A stretch of 64,000 bases of DNA, taken from the NCBI GenBank assembly GCA_963836015.1, contig CAWIIF010000004.1, positions 1,116,001 to 1,180,000 on the forward strand. Reading direction: 5' to 3'. Positions 28,802 to 37,700 of the stretch are shown here, in pieces. Made by a program: the position numbers and the translations under genes. Positions within the stretch are counted from its first letter, which is position 1; the number at the start of each line of letters is the position of its first letter. A model generated the notes under the pieces. The model had not been told where the DNA came from. It did not search any database and saw only the letters and a program-made list of their open reading frames with translations. The stretch is from CAWCDJ01 sp963836015 (GTDB lineage: Bacteria > Acidobacteriota > Terriglobia > Bryobacterales > Bryobacteraceae).

Positions 28802-31201
28802 CTACGGTTCCATACTTCCCGGCGTCTCGGCGTCCCGGCGGTGAATCCTTCTTTCGATCTCGGCAGCAAACTCCTCTTCGCGCTCAATCCGCATCCCAAT
28901 CTGCAGCCAGTAAATGGGAAGCGGAGCCGCTACGTCGTCACAGCCGTCGCATAAGTTGACCGCGTCCTTTTCCGTGGTCACCAGCGCCGTCGCGCCGCGC
29001 GCCTGCATCGAGCGCGCGATGCGCCGCAGTTCGTGGATGCGGTACCGGTGGTGATCCTGGAACTCGACCAACTCCACCGGCTCCACGCCCAGCCGGGCGA
29101 GAGTTCCTTGGAACGATTTGGGATTGCCCAGCCCGCAGAATGCACCGGCCCGCTCGAAAGGCCGCTGGCCGGGTGGGAAGATGTGCCCGGTGCGATGCTC
29201 CACCCACGCCCGCGCCTCGACGCCTGCGCGGAATACCGGCGCCTTTGGGTTGAGGCGAGCGGCCAGTTGCTCGATGGCCGGCGCGAGGTCCGAGAACTGG
29301 CTGCGGGTAATCAGGATGATGTCTGCGCGCGTCAAGGCCTCCAGCGGCTCGCGCAGACGCCCCAGGGGAAACACGCCCCCGCCGCCCAGGGGATTGAGGG
29401 CGTCGATCAGAACCACGTCCACGTCCCGCGCCAGTTTCCAATGCTGGAAGCCGTCGTCGAGCAGCAGCAGGTCCACTCCGAAATTTCGCAGCAGCAGCGT
29501 TCCGCTGGCGAAACGGTCGGCGCCGATCCCCACGGCCGCCACGCCCGAGCGAATGAAGATCTGCGGCTCGTCTCCCGAATATTCGGGCCGCACCGCCGCG
29601 CCCGGAGCGAGCACCAGGTTCTTCTCGAGCGTGCCGCGTCCGTAACCGCGCGTCAGGATGCCCGGCCGCCGGCCGCGCTCCACCGCCGTTTCCGCCAAGC
29701 GCAGCACGCATGGCGTCTTGCCCGTGCCCCCCATGGAGAGGTTGCCGACCGAGATCACCGGCGCATCCAGCTTCCGCCGGTCGCGCAGCCCGGCAGCCTG
29801 CTTGCGCTTAGAGCCCGCCAGCCAGGCGTGCGAGAGCAGCCACGCCGCCGCATACCACGGCATGGCCGGGCGGTAGCGCGGAATGTGCCCGCGATGCAGT
29901 TGCCGGATCTCCGCCAGGGCGCTGGCGGTGGCCCCGCGCCGGGCCTCCGCGCACGCCAGCGCCCGCCGCCCGATTTCGCGCGCCCCGTGCGGGTCGCTCA
30001 GCAGCCGGTCCACCGCGCCCGCCAGTTCCGAAGCGTCCTCGATCCGGACCGAGGCGCCGGCGGCCCGAAACTGGTCGTCGATCGCCTGGAAGTTCTCCAT
30101 GTGCGGGCCGGTAATCACGGGCTTGGCGAACAGCGCCGGCTCCAGCGTGTTGTGTCCGCCCCGCCGGGCCAGGGAGCCTCCCATGAAGACGACGTCCGCG
30201 GCCGCAAACAGGCCGCCCAGCTCGCCGATCGTATCCAGCAGCAGGACAAACGGGCGCGCTACGGTCCGCCCGTCGAGCGCGGTCCGCCGCAGGTATGGAA
30301 TGCCCGCCGCCTCGAGCTTCCGCGCCGCCGCATCGAAGCGCTCCGGCTTTCTCGGCACCAGGATCAGGAGCAGGTCGCGGTGCCGCTCTGCCAGGTCCGC
30401 GTACGCCGACAGCACAGCGTCATCCTCGTCCAGGTCGCCCGCGTCCGCCGGCGGCATCGTGCTGGCGGCGATCCACACCGGCCCGGGCCCGGTTCGCGCA
30501 ATCAACTCGGTCACGGGCGATCCCGCGGAAGCCGCGCGCGCCTCGAAATCGTACTTGAAATTTCCCGCGGCGCGGGTCCGTTCAGGGGGCGCGCCCAGGG
30601 CCAGAAACCGCTCGCGGATCGCTTCGGTCTGCGCCAGGATCGCATCCGCGTGCGGCAGGACCGCCGCGAAGAAGCGGCGGAACGGCAGATAGCGCGGAAA
30701 GGCGCGGTCGGAGATCCGGCCGTTTACAACGGCCAGCGCCGCTCCGGTTCGCTTCGTTTCGCGAAACAGGTTCGGCCAGATCTCGGTCTCCGCCACGATG
30801 ACCACGGACGGCTGGAGCGTTCGCAGCACGCGGCGCACCGCAAACACATAGTCCGCCGGAGCATAGAAGACGCCGTCCGCCAGGCCGCGCAGTTTTTCAT
30901 CCGCCGTGGTGCGCCCCGCCAGCGTCGCGGTGGAAACGAAAAGCCCGCTCGCGGGAAATTCCGCTCGCAGCCGGCGCAGCAGCTCCAGGCAGGCAAGCAC
31001 TTCGCCTACCGAAACTGCGTGCAACCAGATGGCGCCCGGGCCGGTCTGTCTTAAAGAGCGGGGCAGGAATCCGAAGCGCTGCGGCAAGGATTGCCAGTAC
31101 CCCCGTTTCCGCGCACCGCGGAAGAGGAAATACAATAACAAGACAGGCAGCCCAAACGCCTGAAGGAGCCGGTAGAGGAAATAAATGCCTTTTGTTTTCA
31201 A
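28802..31201 (-). CDS. KdtA-LpxK fusion: Kdo transferase joined to lipid A 4'-kinase
   Basis: One open frame of about 799 residues holds two lipid A enzymes. The first 430 residues are KdtA/WaaA: a membrane-near start LYRLLQAFGLPVLLLYFL, HAVSVGE with the catalytic Glu, AETEIWPN, and FMGGSLARRGGHNTLEPA. From about 445 the chain is LpxK: PVISVGNLSMGGTGKTPCV (Walker A), ILTRGYGRGT, LLLLDDGFQHWKLARDVD and a C-terminal FQDHHRYR segment. KdtA adds Kdo to lipid IVA and LpxK phosphorylates the disaccharide just before, so the fusion joins consecutive steps at the inner membrane. The TTG at 31201 was chosen because the family begins near here; it lies 17 bases inside the divergent gene's start. Confidence 0.93.
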   Translation of the reverse strand: MKTKGIYFLYRLLQAFGLPVLLLYFLFRGARKRGYWQSLPQRFGFLPRSLRQTGPGAIWLHAVSVGEVLACLELLRRLRAEFPASGLFVSTATLAGRTTADEKLRGLADGVFYAPADYVFAVRRVLRTLQPSVVIVAETEIWPNLFRETKRTGAALAVVNGRISDRAFPRYLPFRRFFAAVLPHADAILAQTEAIRERFLALGAPPERTRAAGNFKYDFEARAASAGSPVTELIARTGPGPVWIAASTMPPADAGDLDEDDAVLSAYADLAERHRDLLLILVPRKPERFDAAARKLEAAGIPYLRRTALDGRTVARPFVLLLDTIGELGGLFAAADVVFMGGSLARRGGHNTLEPALFAKPVITGPHMENFQAIDDQFRAAGASVRIEDASELAGAVDRLLSDPHGAREIGRRALACAEARRGATASALAEIRQLHRGHIPRYRPAMPWYAAAWLLSHAWLAGSKRKQAAGLRDRRKLDAPVISVGNLSMGGTGKTPCVLRLAETAVERGRRPGILTRGYGRGTLEKNLVLAPGAAVRPEYSGDEPQIFIRSGVAAVGIGADRFASGTLLLRNFGVDLLLLDDGFQHWKLARDVDVVLIDALNPLGGGGVFPLGRLREPLEALTRADIILITRSQFSDLAPAIEQLAARLNPKAPVFRAGVEARAWVEHRTGHIFPPGQRPFERAGAFCGLGNPKSFQGTLARLGVEPVELVEFQDHHRYRIHELRRIARSMQARGATALVTTEKDAVNLCDGCDDVAAPLPIYWLQIGMRIEREEEFAAEIERRIHRRDAETPGSMEP

Positions 31202-31781
31202 ACGTTTGGTTCTTCTATTGAGTATAGCGGCGGCATTTGCGGCGGACAAGGAGGCCCCCTTCCGCCCGGCGCCGGCCGCCAGTTACAAGAATCACCAGAC
31301 CAACGCCCAGGTGACGATCGGCGTCGAGCCTTACGACGGCGGAGAAAAACTCAAGGCGGCATTCGGCAAGCTGAATCCTTACGATTACGGCATTCTGCCG
31401 GTGCTGGTCGTGATCCAGAACGACAGCGGCAAGACCATCCGGCTGGACCGCATCCAAGCCGAGTATGTCGGCCCCGGCCACAGCCGTGTCGAAGCCACAC
31501 CCGCCCGCGATGTACGCTACCTCCGCGGACCCGACCGTCCCAAGATGATTCCCGGGCCTACCGGCCAGGTCAAAATCGGCAAAGGGAAGAAGAATCCCCT
31601 CGACGCCTGGGAAATCGAAGGGCGCGCGTTCTCGGCGCAGATGCTCCCTGCCGGCCAGAGCGCCAGCGGGTTCTTCTATTTCCAGACCGGGCTCCAGACC
31701 GGATCCACGGTCTACCTCAATGGATTGACGGAAGCGGGCACGGGGAAGGAACTGTTCTATTTTGAGATTCCGCTGCAGTAG
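31185..31781 (+). CDS. Secreted protein of unknown function
   Basis: The 198-residue protein has a signal peptide (VLLLSIAAAFAADK) and then a beta-rich domain with GVEPYDGGEKLKAAFGK, DYGILPVLVVIQNDSGKTI and SASGFFYFQTGLQTGSTVYL. It resembles hypothetical acidobacterial envelope proteins but no family name is certain. The ATG at 31185 is preceded by a good Shine-Dalgarno (GGAAAT context after GTAGAGG). It diverges from and overlaps the 5' end of the KdtA-LpxK gene. Confidence 0.75.
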   Translation: MPFVFKRLVLLLSIAAAFAADKEAPFRPAPAASYKNHQTNAQVTIGVEPYDGGEKLKAAFGKLNPYDYGILPVLVVIQNDSGKTIRLDRIQAEYVGPGHSRVEATPARDVRYLRGPDRPKMIPGPTGQVKIGKGKKNPLDAWEIEGRAFSAQMLPAGQSASGFFYFQTGLQTGSTVYLNGLTEAGTGKELFYFEIPLQ

Positions 31782-31789
31782 GCGATCGC

Positions 31790-32128
31790 TCAGCGCTTCG
31801 TTTTAGGCAGGTAGCGACGGGCCAATAGCCCGAGCGTCAGCAGCGCCGCTCCGCACAGCATGGCGGTTTCCGGCTCGGGCACAGTTGTGGGGTCGTTGAG
31901 GAAACTTTCCGGATTCCGCAGAGCCTGGTCCTCCGGAAGCGCGGCGTACGCCATTCCATCGGTGTCCGTGACAACGTCCCAGCCGCACTGGCTGATCGCA
32001 TCGACTGTGAAATTCCGGTCCTGAATCGCTCGATTGTCCGTGGGGGCACCGGTGTAAACCGCCGCCGCTGAGAGACCTCCCGGGAGCGTCAGCACACCTG
32101 CGGCGATCGCCAGAAGCATCTTTCCCAT
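31790..32128 (-). CDS. Small PEP-CTERM protein
   Basis: The 112-residue protein has an N-terminal signal peptide (LLAIAAGVLTLPGGLSAAA), a short middle domain, and a C-terminal sorting signal: VPEPETAML, a hydrophobic stretch and the basic end RRYLPKTKR. PEP-CTERM proteins are cleaved by exosortase and linked to extracellular polysaccharide. No exosortase gene is in this window. The start at 32128 has GGAGGA seven bases ahead. Confidence 0.88.
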   Translation of the reverse strand: MGKMLLAIAAGVLTLPGGLSAAAVYTGAPTDNRAIQDRNFTVDAISQCGWDVVTDTDGMAYAALPEDQALRNPESFLNDPTTVPEPETAMLCGAALLTLGLLARRYLPKTKR

Positions 32129-32485
32129 GTCTTCCTCCGTAGTCGACAGCCTTCGTGCGTCGACTTACTGTGCATCGGCGAAGTGGCGGCCTTAAGTGGC
32201 GAAGAAGCGCTTTTTCATGGATAACAGGTCGGGGCCGGACCTACTGTTCTGAAATGCACAGGACGTTATGTAGCCGTCTTCTAACACACCAACCGCGACG
32301 CCCTTCTGTGTGGGAACCGACAAAATCGCGGCGGCGGCCAAAATTCAGTCACAGACATTCGCAGTTTTTCTTTCGAGCATCAAGTGCCGTGTTCGCACCG
32401 CTTTGTGCATTCGCCTTCTCCCCGGCGGACCTTCCCCCGGCGGGTCGCGGGGCTAAACTGTAGTCGGTAAGAGGCTTCCGCCCAT
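32129..32485 (+). other. Gene-free leader region, possible RNA
   Basis: No protein gene was found here. From about 32400 to the terminator at 32486-32520 the + strand is rich in G/C pairing (for example CCCCGGCGGACC against GGTCGCGGGG with bulges), as in a structured leader or small RNA. It does not match a riboswitch or housekeeping RNA that could be named. The start of such an RNA was not located. Confidence 0.3.
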
Positions 32486-32520
32486 GCCCGTGCCCGTCCT
32501 GGCACGGGCTTTTCTTTTTT
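32486..32520 (+). terminator. Strong intrinsic terminator directly before a gene
   Basis: GCCCGTGCC (32486-32494) and GGCACGGGC (32501-32509) form a perfect 9-base stem with a 6-base loop, followed by TTTTCTTTTTT (32510-32520). This is a textbook rho-independent terminator in the + direction. It ends only 2-3 bases before the GGAGG of the next gene, so it acts either as an attenuator for that gene or as the end of a small RNA. Confidence 0.8.
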
Positions 32521-32531
32521 CCGGAGGTATA

Positions 32532-33809
32532 ATGCGTTCCCGAACCTTTCTCGCCGGCCTTCTGCTGGCTGCCGCCGCTATTGCCGCTCCACCGCTGACG
32601 ACCATTCAGGATGTCCTGTACAAGGCCGACGGCACCCGCTTCAACGGCACTCTGACGATCGCATGGAACAGCTTCCAGGCAATGGACAGCTCGACCATCG
32701 TCACCCAAAGCACATCCGTGAAAGTTGTCGACGGCTATCTGCGGGTGCAGCTTGTGCCGACCACCACCGGCACGCCGGCCGTTTACTACCAGGTGACGTA
32801 CAACAGCGATGGCCGCATCCAGTTCCAGGAGACCTGGTCGGTGCCGTCGAGCGGCCAGCCCGTCCGCGTGCGCGACGTGCGGGTGGCCACCGCTACACAG
32901 ACGACCGGCGGCCTGGCCGCCTCCGACACCACGGGCGCCACGATCCAGGAGTCCGACGTCGTGGGGCTGATTGCCGATCTGAGCGCGCGTCCCGTCAAAG
33001 GGCCCGCCTACGCGGGTGGACGCGTGGCCGTGGTCAACACCTCCGGCGCACTCGACTCCGTAACCGGCAGCGATGCGGACTGCGTACGCGTGGATGGCAC
33101 CGCCGGCCCCTGCGGCACCCCGTCACCGTCGTTTGTAGACGGCGATGTACCCGCCGGCGTAGTGGATGGAGCCAACCTCGCGTTCTCGCTTGCGAGCATC
33201 CCCGATCCGGCATCCAGCCTCGCGCTCTATCGCAACGGGCTGCGGCAGAAAGCCGGCCTCGACTTCACCGTCACCGGACGCGCCATCCAATTCCTGGCCG
33301 GCGCCCCCCAGCCCGGCGATACGCTGCTTGCCTCGTACCGGCTCACGGACTCCGGCGCGCCCGTGTCTTCCATCTATCCCGCCGCGCAGGTACTGTGCAG
33401 CGGGATCGGCGCGGCCACCAACTCCACCACGCTGGGCACTCTGGGGATCTGCTCAATTCCCTCGGGCACGCTCATCCCGGGCGACCGCGTCGAGATCCAA
33501 TTCGACTTCGAGCACGCCGGCTCCGCCTCGGGATTCAGCTTCGAGACCCGTTGGGGAGCGACCACCGTGCTGCACCGCGATGCCGCCGCGGGCGATATTC
33601 TGGCCACCGGCCGCGCCGGGGCGGCGATCCTACCAGCCGGCGCCCAGCTGAGCGCGCAATCGTGGGGAACCCTTCTTCCCCTGGCCGCCGCGGTGGCGGC
33701 ATCGTCCGATGCCTGGTCGGGTGGGTTGACGATCGCCTTTGCCGGGAAGGTGAGTCAGGCCGGTGACACTCTGACCCTCCGCAACTTCGCCGTCGTGCGG
33801 CTGCCGTAA
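32532..33809 (+). CDS. Secreted protein of unknown function
   Basis: The 425-residue protein has a signal peptide (FLAGLLLAAAAIAAPP). A domain with VLYKADGTRFNGTLTIAW and YLRVQLVPTT resembles carbohydrate- or surface-binding beta folds, and a later segment with LALYRNGLRQKAGLDFTVTG resembles repeats of phage tail or surface proteins. The C-terminal part has only serine, threonine, glycine and alanine rich sequence. No enzyme motif was seen. The ATG at 32532 follows GGAGG (32523-32527 area), and a terminator stands directly upstream. Confidence 0.7.
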   Translation: MRSRTFLAGLLLAAAAIAAPPLTTIQDVLYKADGTRFNGTLTIAWNSFQAMDSSTIVTQSTSVKVVDGYLRVQLVPTTTGTPAVYYQVTYNSDGRIQFQETWSVPSSGQPVRVRDVRVATATQTTGGLAASDTTGATIQESDVVGLIADLSARPVKGPAYAGGRVAVVNTSGALDSVTGSDADCVRVDGTAGPCGTPSPSFVDGDVPAGVVDGANLAFSLASIPDPASSLALYRNGLRQKAGLDFTVTGRAIQFLAGAPQPGDTLLASYRLTDSGAPVSSIYPAAQVLCSGIGAATNSTTLGTLGICSIPSGTLIPGDRVEIQFDFEHAGSASGFSFETRWGATTVLHRDAAAGDILATGRAGAAILPAGAQLSAQSWGTLLPLAAAVAASSDAWSGGLTIAFAGKVSQAGDTLTLRNFAVVRLP

Positions 33810-33810
33810 C

Positions 33811-34335
33811 TTACTTCGTCAGCCCCTGAACGTAGATTCCGTGATAGCCGTTAACGGAAGCTTCGGTGCCGGTCACTTGCACGATTTGCCCCATGTGCTC
33901 GGACGCCGAGGCTTTCGCATCCACCCCGCCGTCGCGACGCGGATCGTGCTCTTCGGGCATCAGCATGTAGAGCGTGCCGTCCTCGGTCAGCAGGCCGATC
34001 GGCTGCCCGTTCTGCACGCACTTCTGGCCGCACGGACGGTGGGCCTCACCGTGCTTGCCGAGCTGGATGTAGCACGAGAAGTCGACGATCTCCCCGACTC
34101 GCGTGATGATGCGGCCCGGCTCGGGCTTCTTGGCCACGCCCGCGGCGATGGTGGTGGCGGTCCACGCCTCCGTTGGCTTGACGCCGATTTCGGCCGCCGG
34201 CTTGGCATAGGTGCCGGTGGTGACCTTCATCTCCGGGTGAAGAATGCCGCCTTTGGCGGGCGCCTTCTTTTCCTGGGCCGATAGAGCAAACGCAGCCAGC
34301 GCCGCAACCAGTAATAGCAAAGTTTTCCGTTTCAC
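33811..34335 (-). CDS. Secreted small protein with conserved Cys-His-Cys-Cys motif
   Basis: From a GTG at 34335 with GGAGGG before it, the protein has 174 residues. It starts with a signal peptide (LLLLVAALAAFALSAQ) and has a compact C-terminal domain containing VDFSCYIQLGKHGEAHRPCG and QKCVQNGQPIGLL, then a beta-rich end. The spacing of Cys, His, Cys and Cys suggests a metal or haem ligand set in the periplasm, known from uncharacterised families in Bacteroidetes and Acidobacteria. Its function is unknown. It converges on the preceding + gene with one base between stops. Confidence 0.72.
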   Translation of the reverse strand: MKRKTLLLLVAALAAFALSAQEKKAPAKGGILHPEMKVTTGTYAKPAAEIGVKPTEAWTATTIAAGVAKKPEPGRIITRVGEIVDFSCYIQLGKHGEAHRPCGQKCVQNGQPIGLLTEDGTLYMLMPEEHDPRRDGGVDAKASASEHMGQIVQVTGTEASVNGYHGIYVQGLTK

Positions 34336-34375
34336 AGACAGCCCTCCGTTCCCTGAAAGCGTATCACAGCGGGGT

Positions 34376-34464
34376 TGGTGCCCGGGGCGGGAATCGAACC
34401 CGCACTCCCGTTGCCGGGAAAAGGATTTTAAGTCCTTTGCGTCTGCCGGTTTCGCCACCCGGGC
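34376..34464 (-). tRNA. tRNA-Leu (UAA anticodon)
   Basis: An 89-base reverse-strand tRNA with encoded CCA. The acceptor stem pairs GCCCGGG with CCCGGGC, the anticodon arm is AAGGA-CTTAAAA-TCCTT giving anticodon TAA, a long variable arm is present as for leucine, and the T arm has GGTTCGATTCC. Confidence 0.97.
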
Positions 34465-34572
34465 ACATGGAATCCAGACAATCCCTGAGTCGTAGCCGCC
34501 ATCGGCTCCGGCCCATACGCTTCATGATAGTAAATGCGCCAGCCGGACGCTGTAACACGCTTCGGGGATTTC

Positions 34573-34601
34573 TTGATTATCGGCTATTTTCCCCTTGTAA
34601 T
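34573..34601 (+). promoter_or_regulatory. Sigma-70-type promoter for the Oar-like receptor gene
   Basis: TTGATT (34573-34578) and TGTAAT (34596-34601) stand 17 bases apart. Transcription would start near 34608, leaving a leader of about 110 bases before the GTG at 34721. Confidence 0.5.
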
Positions 34602-34720
34602 CTGAATCCGCTTGCATTACGATTCTTCTGCGCGGGGCAAAACGGGGGAGATAGAGGTTGGTCAAAACTGTGGCTGTTTAGACGGCCATTCCGCTCTCCT
34701 GGGGACCCGGGAGGTTAGCC

Positions 34721-37700
34721 GTGAACAGATTACGTGTCGTTGCAGGTGTGCTCTTTCTGCTGCTGGCCGTGCTGCCGGCTGCAAACGGCCAGAGCGTCAC
34801 TGGCCAGATTTCGGGGGTCGTCGTGGATCCGGCCGGAGCGGTTATTCCAGGGGCCACAGTCGAACTGACCCACGACCTCTCTCAAACCATCCGTAAATAC
34901 ACGACCGAGTCAAACGGCGCCTTTATCTTCACCGGCCTGATCCCCGGGGCCTACAGCCTGCGCGTCGCCCAAGCGGGCTTCAAGGCGTACGAGCAGAAAG
35001 GGATCACGGTAGCGGCCCAAGAGCGCGTCGACCTGCACGAGGTCGCACTGGTGGTCGGCGAAGTGAACAGCACGGTGGAGGTATCGGCCAACACCGTGCA
35101 CGTGGCCACCGACAGCTCCGACCGCTCGATCGCCATCAACCTCCAGCAGATCGTCGATACGCCGACCCGCGGCCGCAATCCGGTCAACGTCATCATGACG
35201 CTGCCCGGCGTGCAGACCGTGGCATCGAACGACTACCGCGGCTGGAACGGAGGCGGCATCCCGGGCGTCAACGGCGGACAGCAGGGGCAGATCATCCTCA
35301 ACGTGGACGGCGCGGCCAGCCAGGACTCGGGCAACCTGAATCCGGGCTACATTTCCCCCAGCATGGACGCGATCAACGAGGTTAAACTGCTGACCTCCAA
35401 CTACACCGCCGAGTACGGAGGACGCACCGCCGGCCAGTTGACCCTGACCACTAAGAACGGCACGCCTTCGTTCCACGGTTCGCTGTACTACTACTGGCGC
35501 CACGAATCGTTCAACGCAAACACTTTCTTCAACAACAAGACCAGTGTGGCGAGGCCCCGGTACCGCTACCAGAATCCGGGCGGCACCATCGGAGGCCCGC
35601 TGATCATCCCGGGTACGCGGTTCAATAAGGCGCGGCAGAAGCTGTTCTTTTTCTTCTCGTACGACAAGCTGTTCAACAACACCGTCAACAATGCCACCTA
35701 TACCATGCCTTCGGCCCTGGAACGGCAGGGCGATTTTTCGAAGACCGTGACCACCACCGGGGTAATGGTTCCGATCTACGATCCCTTGACGCAGAACCCC
35801 TTCCCCGGGAACATAATCCCTGCCAACCGCATCAGCCCGCAGGGACAGGCCATGCTCAACCTCTTCCCGCTGCCGGATCCGGCCGGCCTGGCGTTGGACC
35901 CGACGGGCAACCGCGGGTACAACTTCCGGTACCCCCAGCAGCAGTTGAGGCCGTTGGACGACAAGATCCTGCGCCTCGACTACAACCCCTCATCCAAGTG
36001 GATGACTTACGCGCGCCTGTTGCAGGACTACCAGGCGCAGAACGGCTACAACGTCACGGTGGGCCCTCCCGGCGGCGCCTGGGGTCAATTCCCGGCCAGC
36101 TATCACGTGCAGGCGGCGGGCGCCATCGCCACGGCGATCTACACCTTCAACTCGAACCTGATCAACGAATTCAGTTGGGGAATCAACCGCGGCAAGCAGG
36201 GAGTCGGTCCGCTGACCGACGCCAGCAGCAACCCCAACAACGGCGGCGTGAAGACGTATCAGCAAAGCCTGCTGCCCCTGAAGGACTCCAATGGCAACGC
36301 GCTCACTCTGCCGCGTATCAACCAGGGCAGCAACATCCTGGGCCTGCTGCCGGCGGTAAACTTCGGCTTCCCCAGCACCGGTTTCAGCGCGCAATCTTCC
36401 GGCCAGGGCATCTCGGGCGCGCCGCTGTTCAGCCTGGATAGCCGCTGGCCTTTCACCGGCACCGACCAGCTACAGACCATCCAGGACAAAATCACCTGGG
36501 TCAAGGGTTCGCACACGCTGAAAGCCGGCTTCTATATGGAGAAAATGGCGCGCAATGTCAGTGTGTACTCGGTGTACAACGCGGCTGGAACGTATTACTT
36601 CGGCTCCGACCGCGCCAGTTCGCTGGACACCAACTATCCCTACTCCAATGCGCTGCTGGGCAGCATCTTCGCTTACGGCGACGACAGTACGAAGCTGGTG
36701 AACCATGCGCACTACACGCAGGTCGAATGGTACGTGCAGGACACGTGGAAGGTCAGCCGCCGGCTCACCCTGGACTATGGCCTGCGCTTCTATCGGGTAG
36801 GCGACCTGAACTCGGCGCGCAACAATCTGGGCTTGTTCTCCACCTCCGCCTACGACGCCGGCAAGGCCGGCCAGTTGCTCTACCCGGCGTGCTCGATTCA
36901 GAGCAGCGGCACCTGCCCGACGGCCAACAAGATTGCCGTCAACCCGGTGACGGGCGCGACCTTCCCCTACGTCCGGCAGGGCACGTTCGACACCTCTTCC
37001 TACACCCAGTATCCTTGGACCGGCATCAAGTATTACGACACCCACTTCTTCAATGTGCCTCCCATTAACGTCGGTCCGCGTTTGGGCTTCGCGTGGGACG
37101 TGTTCGGCGACGGCAAGACCGCCATCCGCGGCGGCTTCGGCATTACCGTGGGCCGTAACTGGAACGTGGACTGGATCGGCGCGCTCAGTGCGGGCCAGGG
37201 TCCCCTGATGGTGCCGCCGTACTTCCTGTCCCCCACGAGCGTCTACACCTCCTTCCAGAACCTGGCCACTTCCCAGTCGTACTTCACGCCGCAGAACCTC
37301 ATCGGCGGCGATCCCAACGAGAAACCGCAGAGGACGTACAACTGGAGCTTCGGCATCCAGCGCGAGCTCAAGTGGGGCATGATTGCCGACGTCTCCTATG
37401 TGGGCAACGCGCTGAAGAACGGTTACGGCGAAATGTACGACAGCAACGCCGTCGCGCCGCTGACCACCTGGAAGCCCTCCGGATGCGCCAACCCCATCCT
37501 GGGCGGCTGCCCGCAGACCGCCTTCATCGACCCGACCACCAACCCGGCCAACCCCGGCTTCTACTCCACGAACCTGATCCGCAACATGGTCGGCTACAAG
37601 AGCATCGGCAACGTCATCGACTACACCCAGTCCTACACCAACAACTACAACGCGTTGCAGATGCAGTTGAACCGGCGCGCCGGCCACATCCAGTGGAACC

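Noticed and set aside
29033..31054. Long + strand open frame (673 codons) over the KdtA-LpxK gene
   Set aside because: Arginine- and alanine-rich shadow without motifs; the other strand has two complete enzyme domains.
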